From positions 2,046,001 to 2,110,000 of the forward strand of contig NZ_QUBQ01000001.1 of assembly GCF_003388735.1 (NCBI RefSeq): a DNA stretch of 64,000 bases, read 5' to 3'. The position numbers and the translations under genes were made by a program. Below the pieces are notes generated by a model. It did no database searches. It saw nothing but the letters and a program-made list of their open reading frames with translations, and was not told where the DNA came from. Shown one piece after another: positions 1 to 9,049 of this stretch. The first letter of the stretch is position 1. Each line of letters opens with the position of its first letter. This DNA is from Paenibacillus paeoniae (GTDB lineage: Bacteria; Bacillota; Bacilli; Paenibacillales; Paenibacillaceae).

Positions 1-761
1 TCGGACACAACACCCGATTGCTGTCCTGCATAACCAACGGGATAGCTGGATTGCGCTCTGCTGAACAGGGTGGCCAAGCTTGCACGAGTAATGGTTTTGG
101 CTGGCTCGAAGGTTGTCTCTGTCATTCCTTTGACCAGGCCAAGCTGGAATGCTGCGTTTACATATCCTTTATAACGGTTATTAATGGATGAGGCATCTTG
201 GAAAGGCGATCCCGCATTTTGCAATTGGCTTGCTACAGCTTGCTGCTTAATCGCCTTTACGATCAATTTTGTAACCCATTCGCGGCTTGCAGGCTTGGAG
301 CCCCAGGCAATTTCAGTGTCCGCTTTGGCCAGCCCATATTCTTCCTCACGATCCAGCAATCCTTCCGTGAAGGCAAGCTCAATGTACGATTTGAAAAACT
401 CGCTTACAACAAACGATTGATCAAAAATAATCAATGAGTTGGTAGGCGCTTTGTCAATCAGACCAGCAAAACGCAGGGCCATCAATACCGCTTCTTGTTG
501 GGATACGCTTTTCTCCGGCTTGAACGTCGCGGTTCCGTCCGCCGTATTTTTATAACCATCAATAATGCCTTGGAAATATAGCTTCGCTATATGTTTTTCG
601 GCCCAGTGGCCGGCATTCACATCAAGAAACGGCGTTGAAGCCGTAATCGCAGCGGCATGCACAGCGACAGGTGTTGATAAAACGGCAGAACCGCTTCCCG
701 TTACGAGTGTAAGGGCAAGCGCGCCGGTCATTATTTTTTTCCATGACAATTCGATTGGCAT
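1..761 (-). CDS. S-layer homology (SLH) domain protein, C-terminus outside window
   Basis: The frame is open from a start codon at 761 to the window edge, so the C-terminus is missing. The start is preceded by an AAAGGAG box 9 nt upstream. The first ~37 residues form a signal peptide (basic start, hydrophobic core, AHAA end). Three SLH-like repeats follow: about residues 43-95 (FLDVNAGHWAEKHI), 100-160 (degenerate) and 175-230 (YKGYVNAAFQLGLVKGMTE then ITRASLATLFSRA). SLH domains bind pyruvylated secondary cell-wall polymer, so the protein is probably exported and anchored to the wall. What the missing part does cannot be told. Confidence 0.85.
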   Translation of the reverse strand, partial: MPIELSWKKIMTGALALTLVTGSGSAVLSTPVAVHAAAITASTPFLDVNAGHWAEKHIAKLYFQGIIDGYKNTADGTATFKPEKSVSQQEAVLMALRFAGLIDKAPTNSLIIFDQSFVVSEFFKSYIELAFTEGLLDREEEYGLAKADTEIAWGSKPASREWVTKLIVKAIKQQAVASQLQNAGSPFQDASSINNRYKGYVNAAFQLGLVKGMTETTFEPAKTITRASLATLFSRAQSSYPVGYAGQQSGVVS

Positions 762-809
762 TGGGTTTGTCTCCTTTATCGATTAAAAGTAATATAAGCT
801 GCTCAGCGG

Positions 810-1409
810 TTAGCGAAGAATGGGATGATCCAGATCGACATGGCCCATTAAACTCTCCACTGCTTCCCCTACGACAAGAATATCAATCCCCTCTACGAAA
901 GAGAATTGAAACAGGGTGCTCTTGAGCGTTTCGATCATCTGCAGCTCCCCAGGCGCGCCTAATCTGGCTTCGTCCGGAATGTGAATATCGACGGTTACGA
1001 TTCCGTCCTTCACTTCAGCGGACAATATATGTACGTCCCCCCACAGCGAAATACTGCCGTCTCCGGCATCCTTTTGCAGCTCCGCTAGTGTGGACTTGAT
1101 GAGATCAGCTTCACCCGCATTCGGAATCGCCACTTTTCTCTCCAATGTTTTCTCCAGATCGGCATCTGTCGCATAGATCGTAACTTCCCTCTGGTCCACA
1201 GTTGGACTGGAAGGAACCGGAGTGGGCTCATTCCCGCCCTCTTCCGGTTCGTTCGTTGGTCCGTCGCTCGATTCAATAGCTGTAGGGGATGCTCCGACGC
1301 CGCCTTGCGTGTCCACGTTATTCTTCTCTTGAGCACCGCAGCCCGAAAGCGCGGCAATAACAACAAATGAAGCGATCAACACTCGAAAGGCATGTCCGGT
1401 CTTATGCAT
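810..1409 (-). CDS. GerMN-domain lipoprotein (GerM-like)
   Basis: A 199-residue exported protein with a lipobox LSGC (lipidated Cys about residue 24). A low-complexity linker rich in Pro, Glu, Ser and Thr (about 30-75) follows, then one GerMN-type domain (about 80-190: VTIYATDADLEKTLERKVAI). GerM of B. subtilis has two such domains and acts in sporulation and germination; this one has a single copy. The RBS is GGAGG 9 nt before ATG 1409. It lies 18 bp downstream of a cell-wall amidase on the same strand, which fits a role at the envelope or in spore peptidoglycan. The exact role is inferred from the domain only. Confidence 0.8.
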   Translation of the reverse strand: MHKTGHAFRVLIASFVVIAALSGCGAQEKNNVDTQGGVGASPTAIESSDGPTNEPEEGGNEPTPVPSSPTVDQREVTIYATDADLEKTLERKVAIPNAGEADLIKSTLAELQKDAGDGSISLWGDVHILSAEVKDGIVTVDIHIPDEARLGAPGELQMIETLKSTLFQFSFVEGIDILVVGEAVESLMGHVDLDHPILR

Positions 1410-1427
1410 CAGCCAGAACCTCCGCTC

Positions 1428-2849
1428 TTATTTCAAATCCAAATATGCTTTTATTCCCTTGGCGACTTCCGCACCGAATTTGCTTTGAACGGAATCTGAG
1501 AACAGCGCTTTCGCATCGCCATCATTAGATAAGTATCCAGCTTCGATCAGAACGGCTGGCATCGTCGTCTCCTTGATAACCTTGAATGCCGCTTTCTTCA
1601 CATAGCGGTTGTTCAAGCCGGTGCCTGCAAGTACGTATGGATGAAGAAAATCCGCAAATGCCTTGCTATTATCGCGGTAATAGTAAGTCTCGGAGCCGTT
1701 GACGCTTGTTTTGTCAAAGCTATTGGCATGAATCGAAATAAACAGATCCGCTTTATGATCCTGCGCAAACTTAATCCGATCCGCGAGTTCAATGAACGTA
1801 TCGTCCGAACGTGTCATCAGAACGTTAATACGCTTGTCCTTCTCCAGCTCGGCCTTCAGCTTCAGTGCAGCGTTCAGGTTGAATTCCTTCTCCCAGCGGT
1901 TCATCGACTTGCTGTATGCTCCCGGGTCCTTGGCGCCATGTCCAGCATCAAGCACAACGGTGAACTTCGCTCCATTGTTGCCTGTAGGAGGTGTTGTCAC
2001 CGGCGGTTCCGGATCAACAGGCGGTTCTGGGTCAGTCGGTAGTTCGGCGGTCGGCATCAACGCAATATGAATCGCGTGATCAGACTCCGACACTACGTAT
2101 CCCGTATCGTCGCCAATGTTGATGACCAGTCTTGCTGTAAGCGGGTTCAACTGGAACTGAGCATATCGGTAGCCCGACAGCAACGGATTGTCAGCCACTT
2201 CTACCCGGTTCTCCCCGTTGAAGAAAGGCTCGAACGTCGTGTTTTTGAAATCAAAAGCAAGACGCTTAGGGTTGTCCAGCACAAGAGGCTTACCAGGCTT
2301 CTGGACATCCGTGTGCAAAATCGTAATGACGGACTGCTCGTCCATCGATACCCCTGTTATGTACCCGATCGGCAAGGGCAGCTCTGGCTCTGTAGGTTCA
2401 GGATCTACAGGCGTTTCCGGCTGAATACGGAACATATGTACTTCCCGTTCGGCGGCTTTCCACTCAAACTCCAGGCCAAGCAGCTCGCCAACTGCTCTTA
2501 CCGGCACCATCGTCCTTTGATTCATCAGCTGCGGCTTGGCGGCTATGTCCATTATGACGTCGTTTACCTTCACCATGGCTTCGCCGATAATCAGCTCGAT
2601 GACAGTTCTGTCGTTTTTGACGGTCACTTTCTTCATGACGGGCTCCCATTCCACCCCATAGCCCAGCCCTTCGGACAGAATGGCCAGCGGAACGAGCGTT
2701 GAACCGTTCTCAATCTTCGGATCCACATCCGACATTAACTGCTTGCCCTCCAGAAACAGCTTTGGAGGCACGCTGGCAGCATGTCCGACGGACGCAAATA
2801 ATGTGAACAGCAACGACATCAACAACATAATGGATACAGACTTTTTCAT
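1428..2849 (-). CDS. N-acetylmuramoyl-L-alanine amidase with copper-amine-oxidase-like and AMIN domains
   Basis: About 473 residues. A signal peptide (1-25) is followed by a copper-amine-oxidase N-terminal-like beta domain (about 27-140), an AMIN-like domain (about 165-270), a short P/D/E-repeat linker and a C-terminal Amidase_3 catalytic domain (about 300-473). The zinc and catalytic motifs are visible: VVLDAGHGAKDPGAYS, the Glu of EKEFNL, FISIHANS and AVLIEAGYLSN. It should cleave the amide bond between MurNAc and L-Ala in peptidoglycan outside the membrane. The start at 2849 is chosen over an in-frame codon at 2879 because GAGGTGGG sits just upstream of it and the signal peptide begins there. 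Confidence 0.9.
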   Translation of the reverse strand: MKKSVSIMLLMSLLFTLFASVGHAASVPPKLFLEGKQLMSDVDPKIENGSTLVPLAILSEGLGYGVEWEPVMKKVTVKNDRTVIELIIGEAMVKVNDVIMDIAAKPQLMNQRTMVPVRAVGELLGLEFEWKAAEREVHMFRIQPETPVDPEPTEPELPLPIGYITGVSMDEQSVITILHTDVQKPGKPLVLDNPKRLAFDFKNTTFEPFFNGENRVEVADNPLLSGYRYAQFQLNPLTARLVINIGDDTGYVVSESDHAIHIALMPTAELPTDPEPPVDPEPPVTTPPTGNNGAKFTVVLDAGHGAKDPGAYSKSMNRWEKEFNLNAALKLKAELEKDKRINVLMTRSDDTFIELADRIKFAQDHKADLFISIHANSFDKTSVNGSETYYYRDNSKAFADFLHPYVLAGTGLNNRYVKKAAFKVIKETTMPAVLIEAGYLSNDGDAKALFSDSVQSKFGAEVAKGIKAYLDLK

Positions 2850-2950
2850 TTCCCACCTCGATGACTGAATTTCCTTCATCGAATGTGATCATTCGACATA
2901 CAAGGACACTTGTATAGACGCACAGTGTCAGAAAAAGTTGCGAATAGAGG

Positions 2951-2993
2951 AAAAAAGAGGACAACCTCCTTCTTCAGTCGGTATGTCCTCTTT
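2951..2993 (-). terminator. Intrinsic terminator after leuCD
   Basis: A 10-bp stem (AAAGAGGACA at 2954-2963 with TGTCCTCTTT at 2984-2993) is followed on the minus strand by a run of T, 12 nt beyond the leuD stop codon. Confidence 0.8.
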
Positions 2994-3004
2994 GGTTGTA
3001 TCTA

Positions 3005-3604
3005 TTATCCCAGACGAGCGGCGTGCTTTTGCTCGTAAGCTGAGATTTTGTCCTCATGTTGAAGCGTAAGCCCGATGTCATCCAGACCTTGCAGCAAGAA
3101 CTGGCGACGATGCTCGTCAAGCTCGAATGAGAGGTCTAAACCGTAATCATCCGTCAGCTTCTTGTTCTCCAGATCAACATTCAGCTTGTAGCCATCATGC
3201 TTCGCTGTGCGCTGGAACAGATCCTCCACTTGCTCTTCGCTAAGCTTGATCGGCAGAATGCTGTTTTTGAAGCAGTTATTATAGAAGATATCTGCGTAAG
3301 AAGGTGCGATAATGACCTTGAAGCCATAATCCAGAATCGCCCAAGGCGCATGCTCACGGGACGAGCCGCAGCCGAAGTTCGCTCTGGAGATCAGAACGGA
3401 AGCGTCCTGGTAACGAGGCTTGTTGGGCTCGAATTCGGCATTTACTTCGCCGGATTCGTGAAAACGCCATTCGAAGAACAGAAATTGGCCGAAGCCGCTG
3501 CGTTCGATGCGTTTCAAAAATTGTTTGGGAATAATAGCGTCTGTATCTACATTGACCCGGTCAACCGGAGCAACAATTCCTGTCAATTGTTTAAATGGTT
3601 CCAT
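3005..3604 (-). CDS. leuD: 3-isopropylmalate dehydratase small subunit
   Basis: A 199-residue LeuD, the usual length for the bacterial small subunit. With LeuC it isomerises 2-isopropylmalate to 3-isopropylmalate in cytoplasmic leucine synthesis. Family motifs are visible: VNTDAIIPKQFLK-like N-terminus (VDRVNVDTDAIIPKQFLKR) and the substrate loop NFGCGSSREHAPWA. The RBS GGAGAGGGG lies 7 nt before ATG 3604. It is 24 bp downstream of leuC and ends at a terminator, so leuC-leuD form a two-gene unit. The other leucine genes (leuA, leuB) are not in the window. Confidence 0.97.
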   Translation of the reverse strand: MEPFKQLTGIVAPVDRVNVDTDAIIPKQFLKRIERSGFGQFLFFEWRFHESGEVNAEFEPNKPRYQDASVLISRANFGCGSSREHAPWAILDYGFKVIIAPSYADIFYNNCFKNSILPIKLSEEQVEDLFQRTAKHDGYKLNVDLENKKLTDDYGLDLSFELDEHRRQFLLQGLDDIGLTLQHEDKISAYEQKHAARLG

Positions 3605-3628
3605 GGATGATAATCCCCTCTCCTGCGC

Positions 3629-5044
3629 TTAGTTCAGCACTTCCGTCTTGATTTCCCAATCGCGAACGTCAGTGAAACGACCGTTGACCGCTGCAGCTAC
3701 TGCCATTGCAGGCGATAATAGATGCGTTCTTCCGCCGCGGCCTTGACGGCCCTCGAAGTTACGGTTGGACGTGGATGCGCAGCGCTGGCCTGGCTTCAGT
3801 ACGTCCGGGTTCATCGCAAGGCACATGGAACAGCCTGCGTCGCGCCATTCAAATCCCGCTTCTGTGAAAACTTTATCCAATCCTTCCTTCTCCGCTTGAA
3901 TCTTAACGCGGCCGGAGCCTGGAACAACGATAGCTGTTACACGGTTGCTTACTTTGTAGCCTCTTGCAATCTCAGCAGCTGCACGAAGGTCCTCGATACG
4001 GCCGTTTGTACAAGATCCGATAAATACATAATCGATTTCGATCTCGGACATTGGCGTGCCTGGTTTCAGATCCATATACTCCAATGCTTTCTCTGCTGCT
4101 TTACGCTCGTTCTCCGTTGGAAGATCAGCCGGATTCGGAACGCTGGACGTGATGTCCGTACCCATGCCAGGGCTTGTGCCCCAAGTTACTTGCGGAATAA
4201 GCGAATCTACGTCGAACTCGACTACAGTATCATATACTGCGCCTTCGTCCGTTGTAAGCTGCTTCCATGCTGCAACCGCCTCGTCATAGCTCGCTGGCGC
4301 GTACTCGCGACCACGCAAGTAATTAAATGTAGTCTCATCCGGTGCGATCAGACCTGCGCGAGCGCCGCCCTCGATGGACATGTTGCACACGGTCATACGC
4401 TCTTCCATCGTCAACGATCTGATGGATTCGCCTGTATATTCCAGAACATAGCCAGTTGCGAAATCCGTTCCGTATTTGGCAATAACGCCAAGAATCATAT
4501 CCTTCGCCGTTACACCCGGCTTGCGGTTGCCGATGAAGCGAACTTCCATCGTCTTCGCTTTGGATTGCTGCAGACACTGAGTCGCCATAACATGCTCAAC
4601 CTCAGATGTGCCGATACCGAATGCCAGGGCGCCGAATGCACCATGCGTAGACGTATGGCTGTCGCCGCAGACGATTGTTTTACCAGGATGAGTCAGACCA
4701 AGCTCAGGGCCCATAACGTGAACGACACCTTGGTCAATGCTGTCCAGATCGAACAGCTTAACGCCGAAGTCCTTACAGTTCTGAGTCAGCGTGTCCACTT
4801 GCTGCTTGGAGATCGGATCGGTAATATTGAAGCGATCCTTGGTCGGTACGTTGTGATCCATTGTTGCAAACGTCAGATCCGGACGGCGCACCTTGCGGCC
4901 CGACAGGCGCAAGCCTTCGAACGCTTGCGGAGACGTTACTTCGTGAACGAGTTGCAAATCGATGTAAATAACGCTTGGCTTGCCTTCTTCTTGATGAATG
5001 ACGTGATTGTCCCAAATCTTCTCAAACATTGTCTTTTTCGCCAT
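3629..5044 (-). CDS. leuC: 3-isopropylmalate dehydratase large subunit
   Basis: About 471 residues. This aconitase-superfamily large subunit carries the [4Fe-4S] cluster. The cluster cysteines are seen in FIGSCTNGR and in [13 protein letters not shown], and the [13 protein letters not shown] motif is intact. It pairs with LeuD downstream. I choose ATG 5044, with GGGGTG 6 nt upstream, over the in-frame GTG at 5053, whose upstream spacing is worse. A divergent LysR-type gene lies 180 bp away, and the shared intergenic region carries operator-like palindromes. Confidence 0.97.
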   Translation of the reverse strand: MAKKTMFEKIWDNHVIHQEEGKPSVIYIDLQLVHEVTSPQAFEGLRLSGRKVRRPDLTFATMDHNVPTKDRFNITDPISKQQVDTLTQNCKDFGVKLFDLDSIDQGVVHVMGPELGLTHPGKTIVCGDSHTSTHGAFGALAFGIGTSEVEHVMATQCLQQSKAKTMEVRFIGNRKPGVTAKDMILGVIAKYGTDFATGYVLEYTGESIRSLTMEERMTVCNMSIEGGARAGLIAPDETTFNYLRGREYAPASYDEAVAAWKQLTTDEGAVYDTVVEFDVDSLIPQVTWGTSPGMGTDITSSVPNPADLPTENERKAAEKALEYMDLKPGTPMSEIEIDYVFIGSCTNGRIEDLRAAAEIARGYKVSNRVTAIVVPGSGRVKIQAEKEGLDKVFTEAGFEWRDAGCSMCLAMNPDVLKPGQRCASTSNRNFEGRQGRGGRTHLLSPAMAVAAAVNGRFTDVRDWEIKTEVLN

Positions 5045-5105
5045 TATGCTCACCCCATGATTTCATTATTGCTTGCCGCAATAACCTGCTTAATAAATTA
5101 CTCCT

Positions 5106-5172
5106 ATCATACCATGTCTTTCTTCATTGATCTAAGATATAATATCTATAAGGACTATAGTTAATAACTATA
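5106..5172 (-). promoter_or_regulatory. leuC promoter with two LysR-type operator palindromes
   Basis: On the minus strand a TATGAT -10 box (5106-5111) has no good -35 element, as expected of an activated promoter. Two perfect dyads lie upstream of it. AGATAT-A-ATATCT (5135-5147) is centred about -42 from the predicted start near 5099. TATAGTTA-A-TAACTATA (5156-5172) is centred about -65 and contains a T-N11-A LysR box. A TATAAT for the divergent lysR gene overlaps the first dyad (5138-5143). Confidence 0.6.
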
Positions 5173-5224
5173 ACTCGCCCTTTTCGTTTTGTATAGATCG
5201 ATTTTGAATTGGAGGTCCTTCTGG

Positions 5225-6121
5225 ATGGAATTGCGTCAATTGAATTACGTCATCCAAATTGCCAATGAGAAAAACTTCTCACGGGCTGCGGACAAGCTTC
5301 ATATTGCACAGCCTTCACTAAGCCAACAGCTGTCCAAGCTAGAGCAAGAGCTCGGCGTACTGTTGTTTCGTCGGACTACCAACTCGGTAGAGCTTACTCA
5401 GGCAGGTAAGGTATTTGTAGAAAAGTCACAGACGATCCTGGATACTGTGGAGCAGTTGAAGCAGGAGATGGACGATATGGCACAGATGCGCAGAGGTCGT
5501 CTGGTCGTAGGCACGCTGCCGATTACGGGCTCGCACGTTCTTCCGCTTGTGCTTCCGGTCTTCGGGGCTCAATATCCGCAGATCGAGGTTGTGCTTGTAG
5601 AGGAAACAACGACCAAGCTGGAGCAATTGACTGCAAGCGGCGGAACCGATCTCAGCCTGCTCTCCCTGCCGCTCATTGACAGCTCGCTTAACTGCGAGCC
5701 TTATCTGGAAGAAGAGATATGGCTGGCCGTTCCGCCGCAGCATAAGCTGGCGTCCCGGCATGAACCGATCGAGATCAGCGAATTGACCTCGGAACCCTTT
5801 ATCGGTTTGAAGCGCGGTCAAGGCTTCCGGCAAATTACGGTTGAGCTATGCGAAGCGGTAGGCTTCACACCGCAAATCGTATTCGAGAGCAGCAATATAG
5901 AGACGGTGCAGTCACTGGTGGCCGGCGGCATGGGCATCGCTTTCGTCCCGCGAATGCTGACTAGAACGGGCGGTGACTTTGCCCCGGTCTATTTGAAGCT
6001 CTCGTCCCGCCCCACTCGCACACTTGTCGTAGCCAGCCGCAAGGGACGCTATCTATCCAAAGCTGCCCAGGCGTTCATCTCTACCCTGAATGAAACAATT
6101 AGTGTATATCGAAATCCTTAA
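5225..6121 (+). CDS. LysR-family transcriptional regulator, probable regulator of leuCD
   Basis: A 298-residue LysR protein. The N-terminal winged helix-turn-helix (about 1-60: FSRAADKLHIAQPSLSQQLS) is followed by a linker helix and a periplasmic-binding-protein-like effector domain (about 90-295). The start at 5225 has GGAGGT 9 nt upstream and begins the canonical MELRQLNYVI; a longer in-frame start at 5189 has no RBS. It is transcribed away from leuC, and the shared promoter region carries T-N11-A dyads at the positions LysR activators use. Activation of leuCD and self-repression are therefore inferred. The effector is unknown. Confidence 0.9.
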   Translation: MELRQLNYVIQIANEKNFSRAADKLHIAQPSLSQQLSKLEQELGVLLFRRTTNSVELTQAGKVFVEKSQTILDTVEQLKQEMDDMAQMRRGRLVVGTLPITGSHVLPLVLPVFGAQYPQIEVVLVEETTTKLEQLTASGGTDLSLLSLPLIDSSLNCEPYLEEEIWLAVPPQHKLASRHEPIEISELTSEPFIGLKRGQGFRQITVELCEAVGFTPQIVFESSNIETVQSLVAGGMGIAFVPRMLTRTGGDFAPVYLKLSSRPTRTLVVASRKGRYLSKAAQAFISTLNETISVYRNP

Positions 6122-6174
6122 GATTTGAATTTTTGACGGGTGAGCATGATGGCTGTTCAAATTTGTGCCCTATC

Positions 6175-6222
6175 AAAAAACGCATTCCAGCACTGTTAAA
6201 CAGTGCATGGGAATGCGTTTTT
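6175..6222. terminator. Bidirectional terminator between lysR and the mtnU-like gene
   Basis: AACGCATTCC (6179-6188) pairs with GGAATGCGTT (6209-6218) around an inner hairpin GCACTGTTAAACAGTGC. A runs precede it and T runs follow it, so it can stop both convergent genes. Confidence 0.85.
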
Positions 6223-6253
6223 CTTCTATTCGAATTTTCCCGAAGAGTCCAGG

Positions 6254-7057
6254 TTAATTCGTTGTATAATGCTGTGGTCTCCGGTCTTCGAATACCGGAA
6301 TGCGGCCCCGCACCTCGCCTACAAGATCCAAATCGATATCTGCCCACAGAATGGTCTCTTCCTCGCCCGCTTCCGCAACAATTTCGCCCCATGGATCAAT
6401 GACCAGGGAGTGACCGAAGAAAGTGGTATCGCCGCTCGTCCCCATACGGTTGCATGCTATCACATACATTTGGTTCTCGATCGCTCGCGCCGTCAGCAAC
6501 GTGCGCCAGTGATGCAGACGCGGATTCGGCCATTCGGCAGGAACGAAGAGCAGCTTGGCTCCGTCCAGCGCCAACGTGCGCGCAAGCTCCGGGAAGCGGA
6601 TGTCATAACAGATCATCATGCCGGCCTGTTCGCCTTCGATGACGAGCTGACCAAGCTTCTCCCCTGCCTGCAAATATTTCTCCTCTTCCATTAAACGGAA
6701 CAAATGAATTTTGGAGTAATCGCCAATGCGGTTGCCCTCTCTATCAAAGGCATAAATCGTATTGTAGACGCCCCCATCCCTAGCTTCCGCAATGGAGCCG
6801 CCTATGATATAAATACCATGCTGCTTGCTGAATGCTGACAAAAACGCAATCGTAGCTTCACCATTCACATCCGCCAACTGGTGGATTTCCGTCAATGCAT
6901 AACCGGTATTCCACATCTCGGGGAACATCACGACATCCGGTTTCTCTTCCGCCTGAATCGCCTGCTCCAGCAAGCTCTTGAGCTTAGCCAGATTGTTCTC
7001 CGGATATCCCGCTTTTATATTCATTTGCAGCAATGCAAGCCGCAATTTCTTCGTCAT
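6254..7057 (-). CDS. mtnU: Carbon-nitrogen hydrolase, probable omega-amidase of methionine salvage (MtnU type)
   Basis: About 267 residues, a single nitrilase-superfamily domain. The Glu-Lys-Cys triad is visible: E47 in VMFPEMWN, K116 in YSKIHLF and C150 in MMICYDIRFPE. Nitrilase-family omega-amidases hydrolyse 2-oxoglutaramate or 2-oxosuccinamate. In B. subtilis such a protein (YkrU/MtnU) lies next to mtnE and removes the 2-oxoglutaramate that the glutamine-dependent MtnE transaminase makes. Here too mtnE is close (7791), though on the other strand. The start ATG 7057 has GGGAGG upstream; a TTG at 7075 lies within that RBS. Other amide substrates cannot be excluded. Confidence 0.75.
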   Translation of the reverse strand: MTKKLRLALLQMNIKAGYPENNLAKLKSLLEQAIQAEEKPDVVMFPEMWNTGYALTEIHQLADVNGEATIAFLSAFSKQHGIYIIGGSIAEARDGGVYNTIYAFDREGNRIGDYSKIHLFRLMEEEKYLQAGEKLGQLVIEGEQAGMMICYDIRFPELARTLALDGAKLLFVPAEWPNPRLHHWRTLLTARAIENQMYVIACNRMGTSGDTTFFGHSLVIDPWGEIVAEAGEEETILWADIDLDLVGEVRGRIPVFEDRRPQHYTTN

Positions 7058-7181
7058 AATGGTGATGCCTCCCAATCCTGTTCTTATTCCCTAATGATAC
7101 CTTCTCATGGTTCTCTGTCAAGATGGGCATCGTAACGAGGAAGCTCGAATGATGAGACTACACTTAAAGGAGTTTTTCTAT

Positions 7182-7667
7182 ATGAAGATTATTCGTTTCC
7201 ATCGATTGCTGCTGATGGCGCTTGGCGCCCTGATGATGTTCGGTTATGCTGTTCCATTTGCATCGGCTGCTTTTTCCGAATCCGCTTCGCTTTCTGCGGA
7301 CAACCCGGATGCAGCTCTTCGTCCCGTTCAAGTGTTCGATGTTGCGGCAGGCCGAGTCGTAAGTACTCTTCCTAATGATAAGAAGTTTCAAAAAATGGCC
7401 GACTCCTGGATTGATTCCATTACGGGAGTCGCTCCACAAATGACGGCTGGCCAAAATTGCAGCTACGTCTATCGCGTGCCGCTCGCCAAGCCTGCGACTG
7501 TCGCTTCCGGTGAGATCAAGCTGACCACAAGCGATATTTTCTTGTTCCATTGCAAGGACGAGCCTCCCATGCTGCTCGTATTCGACGAGCAACGCAAGCC
7601 ATATCTCTTTTTGTTCAAAGCCGACATCGATCCGTTCATTAAAAAGGTAGGGCTTCCTGCTTCATAA
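7182..7667 (+). CDS. Hypothetical exported protein
   Basis: About 161 residues. I do not recognise a family. A signal peptide (about 1-31, ending SASAA-like ASAA) precedes a small domain with two cysteines (QNCSYVY and FHCKDE), which could form a disulphide outside the cell. The start at 7182 is supported by AAAGGAG 9 nt upstream; in-frame codons further 5' lack an RBS. It stands alone between the mtnU-like gene (opposite strand) and mtnE (same strand, 123 bp downstream). Nothing in the sequence ties it to methionine salvage. Confidence 0.7.
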   Translation: MKIIRFHRLLLMALGALMMFGYAVPFASAAFSESASLSADNPDAALRPVQVFDVAAGRVVSTLPNDKKFQKMADSWIDSITGVAPQMTAGQNCSYVYRVPLAKPATVASGEIKLTTSDIFLFHCKDEPPMLLVFDEQRKPYLFLFKADIDPFIKKVGLPAS

Positions 7668-7790
7668 AAAATATGTTCGCAGCGCTCCTCCATGCTTCAA
7701 TTCTCCCTCCATTCATGCTACATTAATGCTAATGTCTTCTCGGCAACGACTGACAAAAACGTTATAGCAACAATTTCGGAGTGTGATGAG

Positions 7791-8987
7791 ATGGAAGCAG
7801 GAGTAGAAAAACGGCGTATTCGGCCCGCTGCCCGAATGGAAGGTTTGCCGACCCAATTTTTCGCCAAGCTGGTAGGCAAGGCGAATGCACAGATTGCAAA
7901 AGGCAAAGATGTCATTAATTTGGGCCAAGGCAATCCCGATCAGCCGACGCCGCCACATATCGTAGCCAAGCTGCAAGAAGCGGCAACTAACCCGTTGTAC
8001 CATAAATACCCGCCATTCAGCGGATATCCGTTCCTGAAGCAAGCAGTCGCAAAGCGCTATAGCGAGGATTATGGCGTAGAACTTGATCCAAATACGGAAG
8101 TCGCTATTCTGTTCGGCGGCAAAACGGGACTTGTGGAAATTAGTCAGTGTCTGCTTAATCCGGGGGATGTCTGTCTCGTTCCTGATCCCGGCTATCCTGA
8201 CTATTGGTCCGGCGTTGCGCTTGCAGGCGCGGAGATGTCCTTTATGCCGCTCCTTGAGGAAAACGGATACTTGCCTGACCTAAATGCGATTGCTGGGGAT
8301 ACCTCCCAGCGTGCACGCTTAATGTTCATGAACTATCCGAACAATCCTACAGGCGCCGTTGCGACTCCACAGTTTTATGCCGATGTCGTCAAGTTTGCGG
8401 AAGCAAATGACATCGTCGTGGCCAGCGACTTCGCCTATGGAGCGATCGGCTTTGACGGAGAGAAGCCCGTCAGCTTCCTTCAGACACCTGGAGCGAAAGA
8501 AGTTGGCGTAGAGTTTTACACCCTGTCCAAGACGTATAACATGGCCGGCTGGCGAGTTGGATTCGCGCTTGGCAATGCTGACGTTATCTCCATGATTAAC
8601 CTGATTCAGGATCACTACTATTGCAGCCTGTTCGGTGGCATTCAGGAGGCGGCTGCGCTTGCGCTCACCGGTCCTCAGGACTGTGTAACCGAGCTGGCTG
8701 CAACGTATGAGCGTAGAAGAGATGCTCTGTTCGAAGCGCTTGATCGCATCGGCTGGAAAGCCGCTCGTCCCGGCGGTTCCTTCTTCTGCTGGCTGCCCGT
8801 GCCGGAAGGCTATACGTCGGAGGCATTTGCAGACAAACTGCTGCTGGAAGCGGATGTTGTTGTCGCACCAGGCGTTGGATTCGGATCGCATGGCGAGGGC
8901 TATGTACGACTCGGATTATTGTCCGATGAAGCCCGTCTGACCGAGGCCGTGGAGCGAATCGGCAAGCTAGGTATTTTTAACCCTTAA
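7791..8987 (+). CDS. mtnE: Methionine-salvage aminotransferase MtnE (class I/II PLP enzyme)
   Basis: A 398-residue fold-type I aminotransferase that closely resembles B. subtilis MtnE (YkrV): INLGQGNPDQPTPPHI, PDPGYPDYWSGVALA and FMNYPNNPTGAVA. The PLP lysine is in TLSKTYNMAGWRVGFA. MtnE converts 2-oxo-4-methylthiobutyrate to methionine, usually with glutamine as donor. The start 7791 is chosen because GGAGTG lies 9 nt upstream; the longer open frame from 7692 has no RBS. It sits directly before the T-box-controlled proBAC-mtnWXB operon, but the T-box lies after it, so it is not under that control. Confidence 0.92.
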   Translation: MEAGVEKRRIRPAARMEGLPTQFFAKLVGKANAQIAKGKDVINLGQGNPDQPTPPHIVAKLQEAATNPLYHKYPPFSGYPFLKQAVAKRYSEDYGVELDPNTEVAILFGGKTGLVEISQCLLNPGDVCLVPDPGYPDYWSGVALAGAEMSFMPLLEENGYLPDLNAIAGDTSQRARLMFMNYPNNPTGAVATPQFYADVVKFAEANDIVVASDFAYGAIGFDGEKPVSFLQTPGAKEVGVEFYTLSKTYNMAGWRVGFALGNADVISMINLIQDHYYCSLFGGIQEAAALALTGPQDCVTELAATYERRRDALFEALDRIGWKAARPGGSFFCWLPVPEGYTSEAFADKLLLEADVVVAPGVGFGSHGEGYVRLGLLSDEARLTEAVERIGKLGIFNP

Positions 8988-9014
8988 CGGTTCCGGATAG
9001 GTAAAATGCCTTTC

Positions 9015-9043
9015 TTTACAGGGGCATGGGATCGTGTTATCCT
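9015..9043 (+). promoter_or_regulatory. Predicted sigma-A promoter of the proBAC-mtnWXB operon
   Basis: TTTACA (9015-9020), a 17-bp spacer, and TATCCT (9038-9043). The predicted start near 9050 lies just before the T-box leader. The -10 match is moderate. Confidence 0.5.
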
Positions 9044-9049
9044 TAATTT

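Noticed and set aside
2067..2702. A 211-codon open frame antisense to the amidase gene
   Set aside because: It is a shadow of a confidently identified gene; no RBS or recognisable domain.
3722..5164. A 480-codon open frame antisense to leuC
   Set aside because: It mirrors the leuC coding strand, is rich in Cys/Arg/His as antisense frames are, has no RBS, and leuC is certain.
7668..7790. SAM riboswitch before mtnE
   Set aside because: None of the conserved S-box sequence blocks is present in the 123-bp gap.
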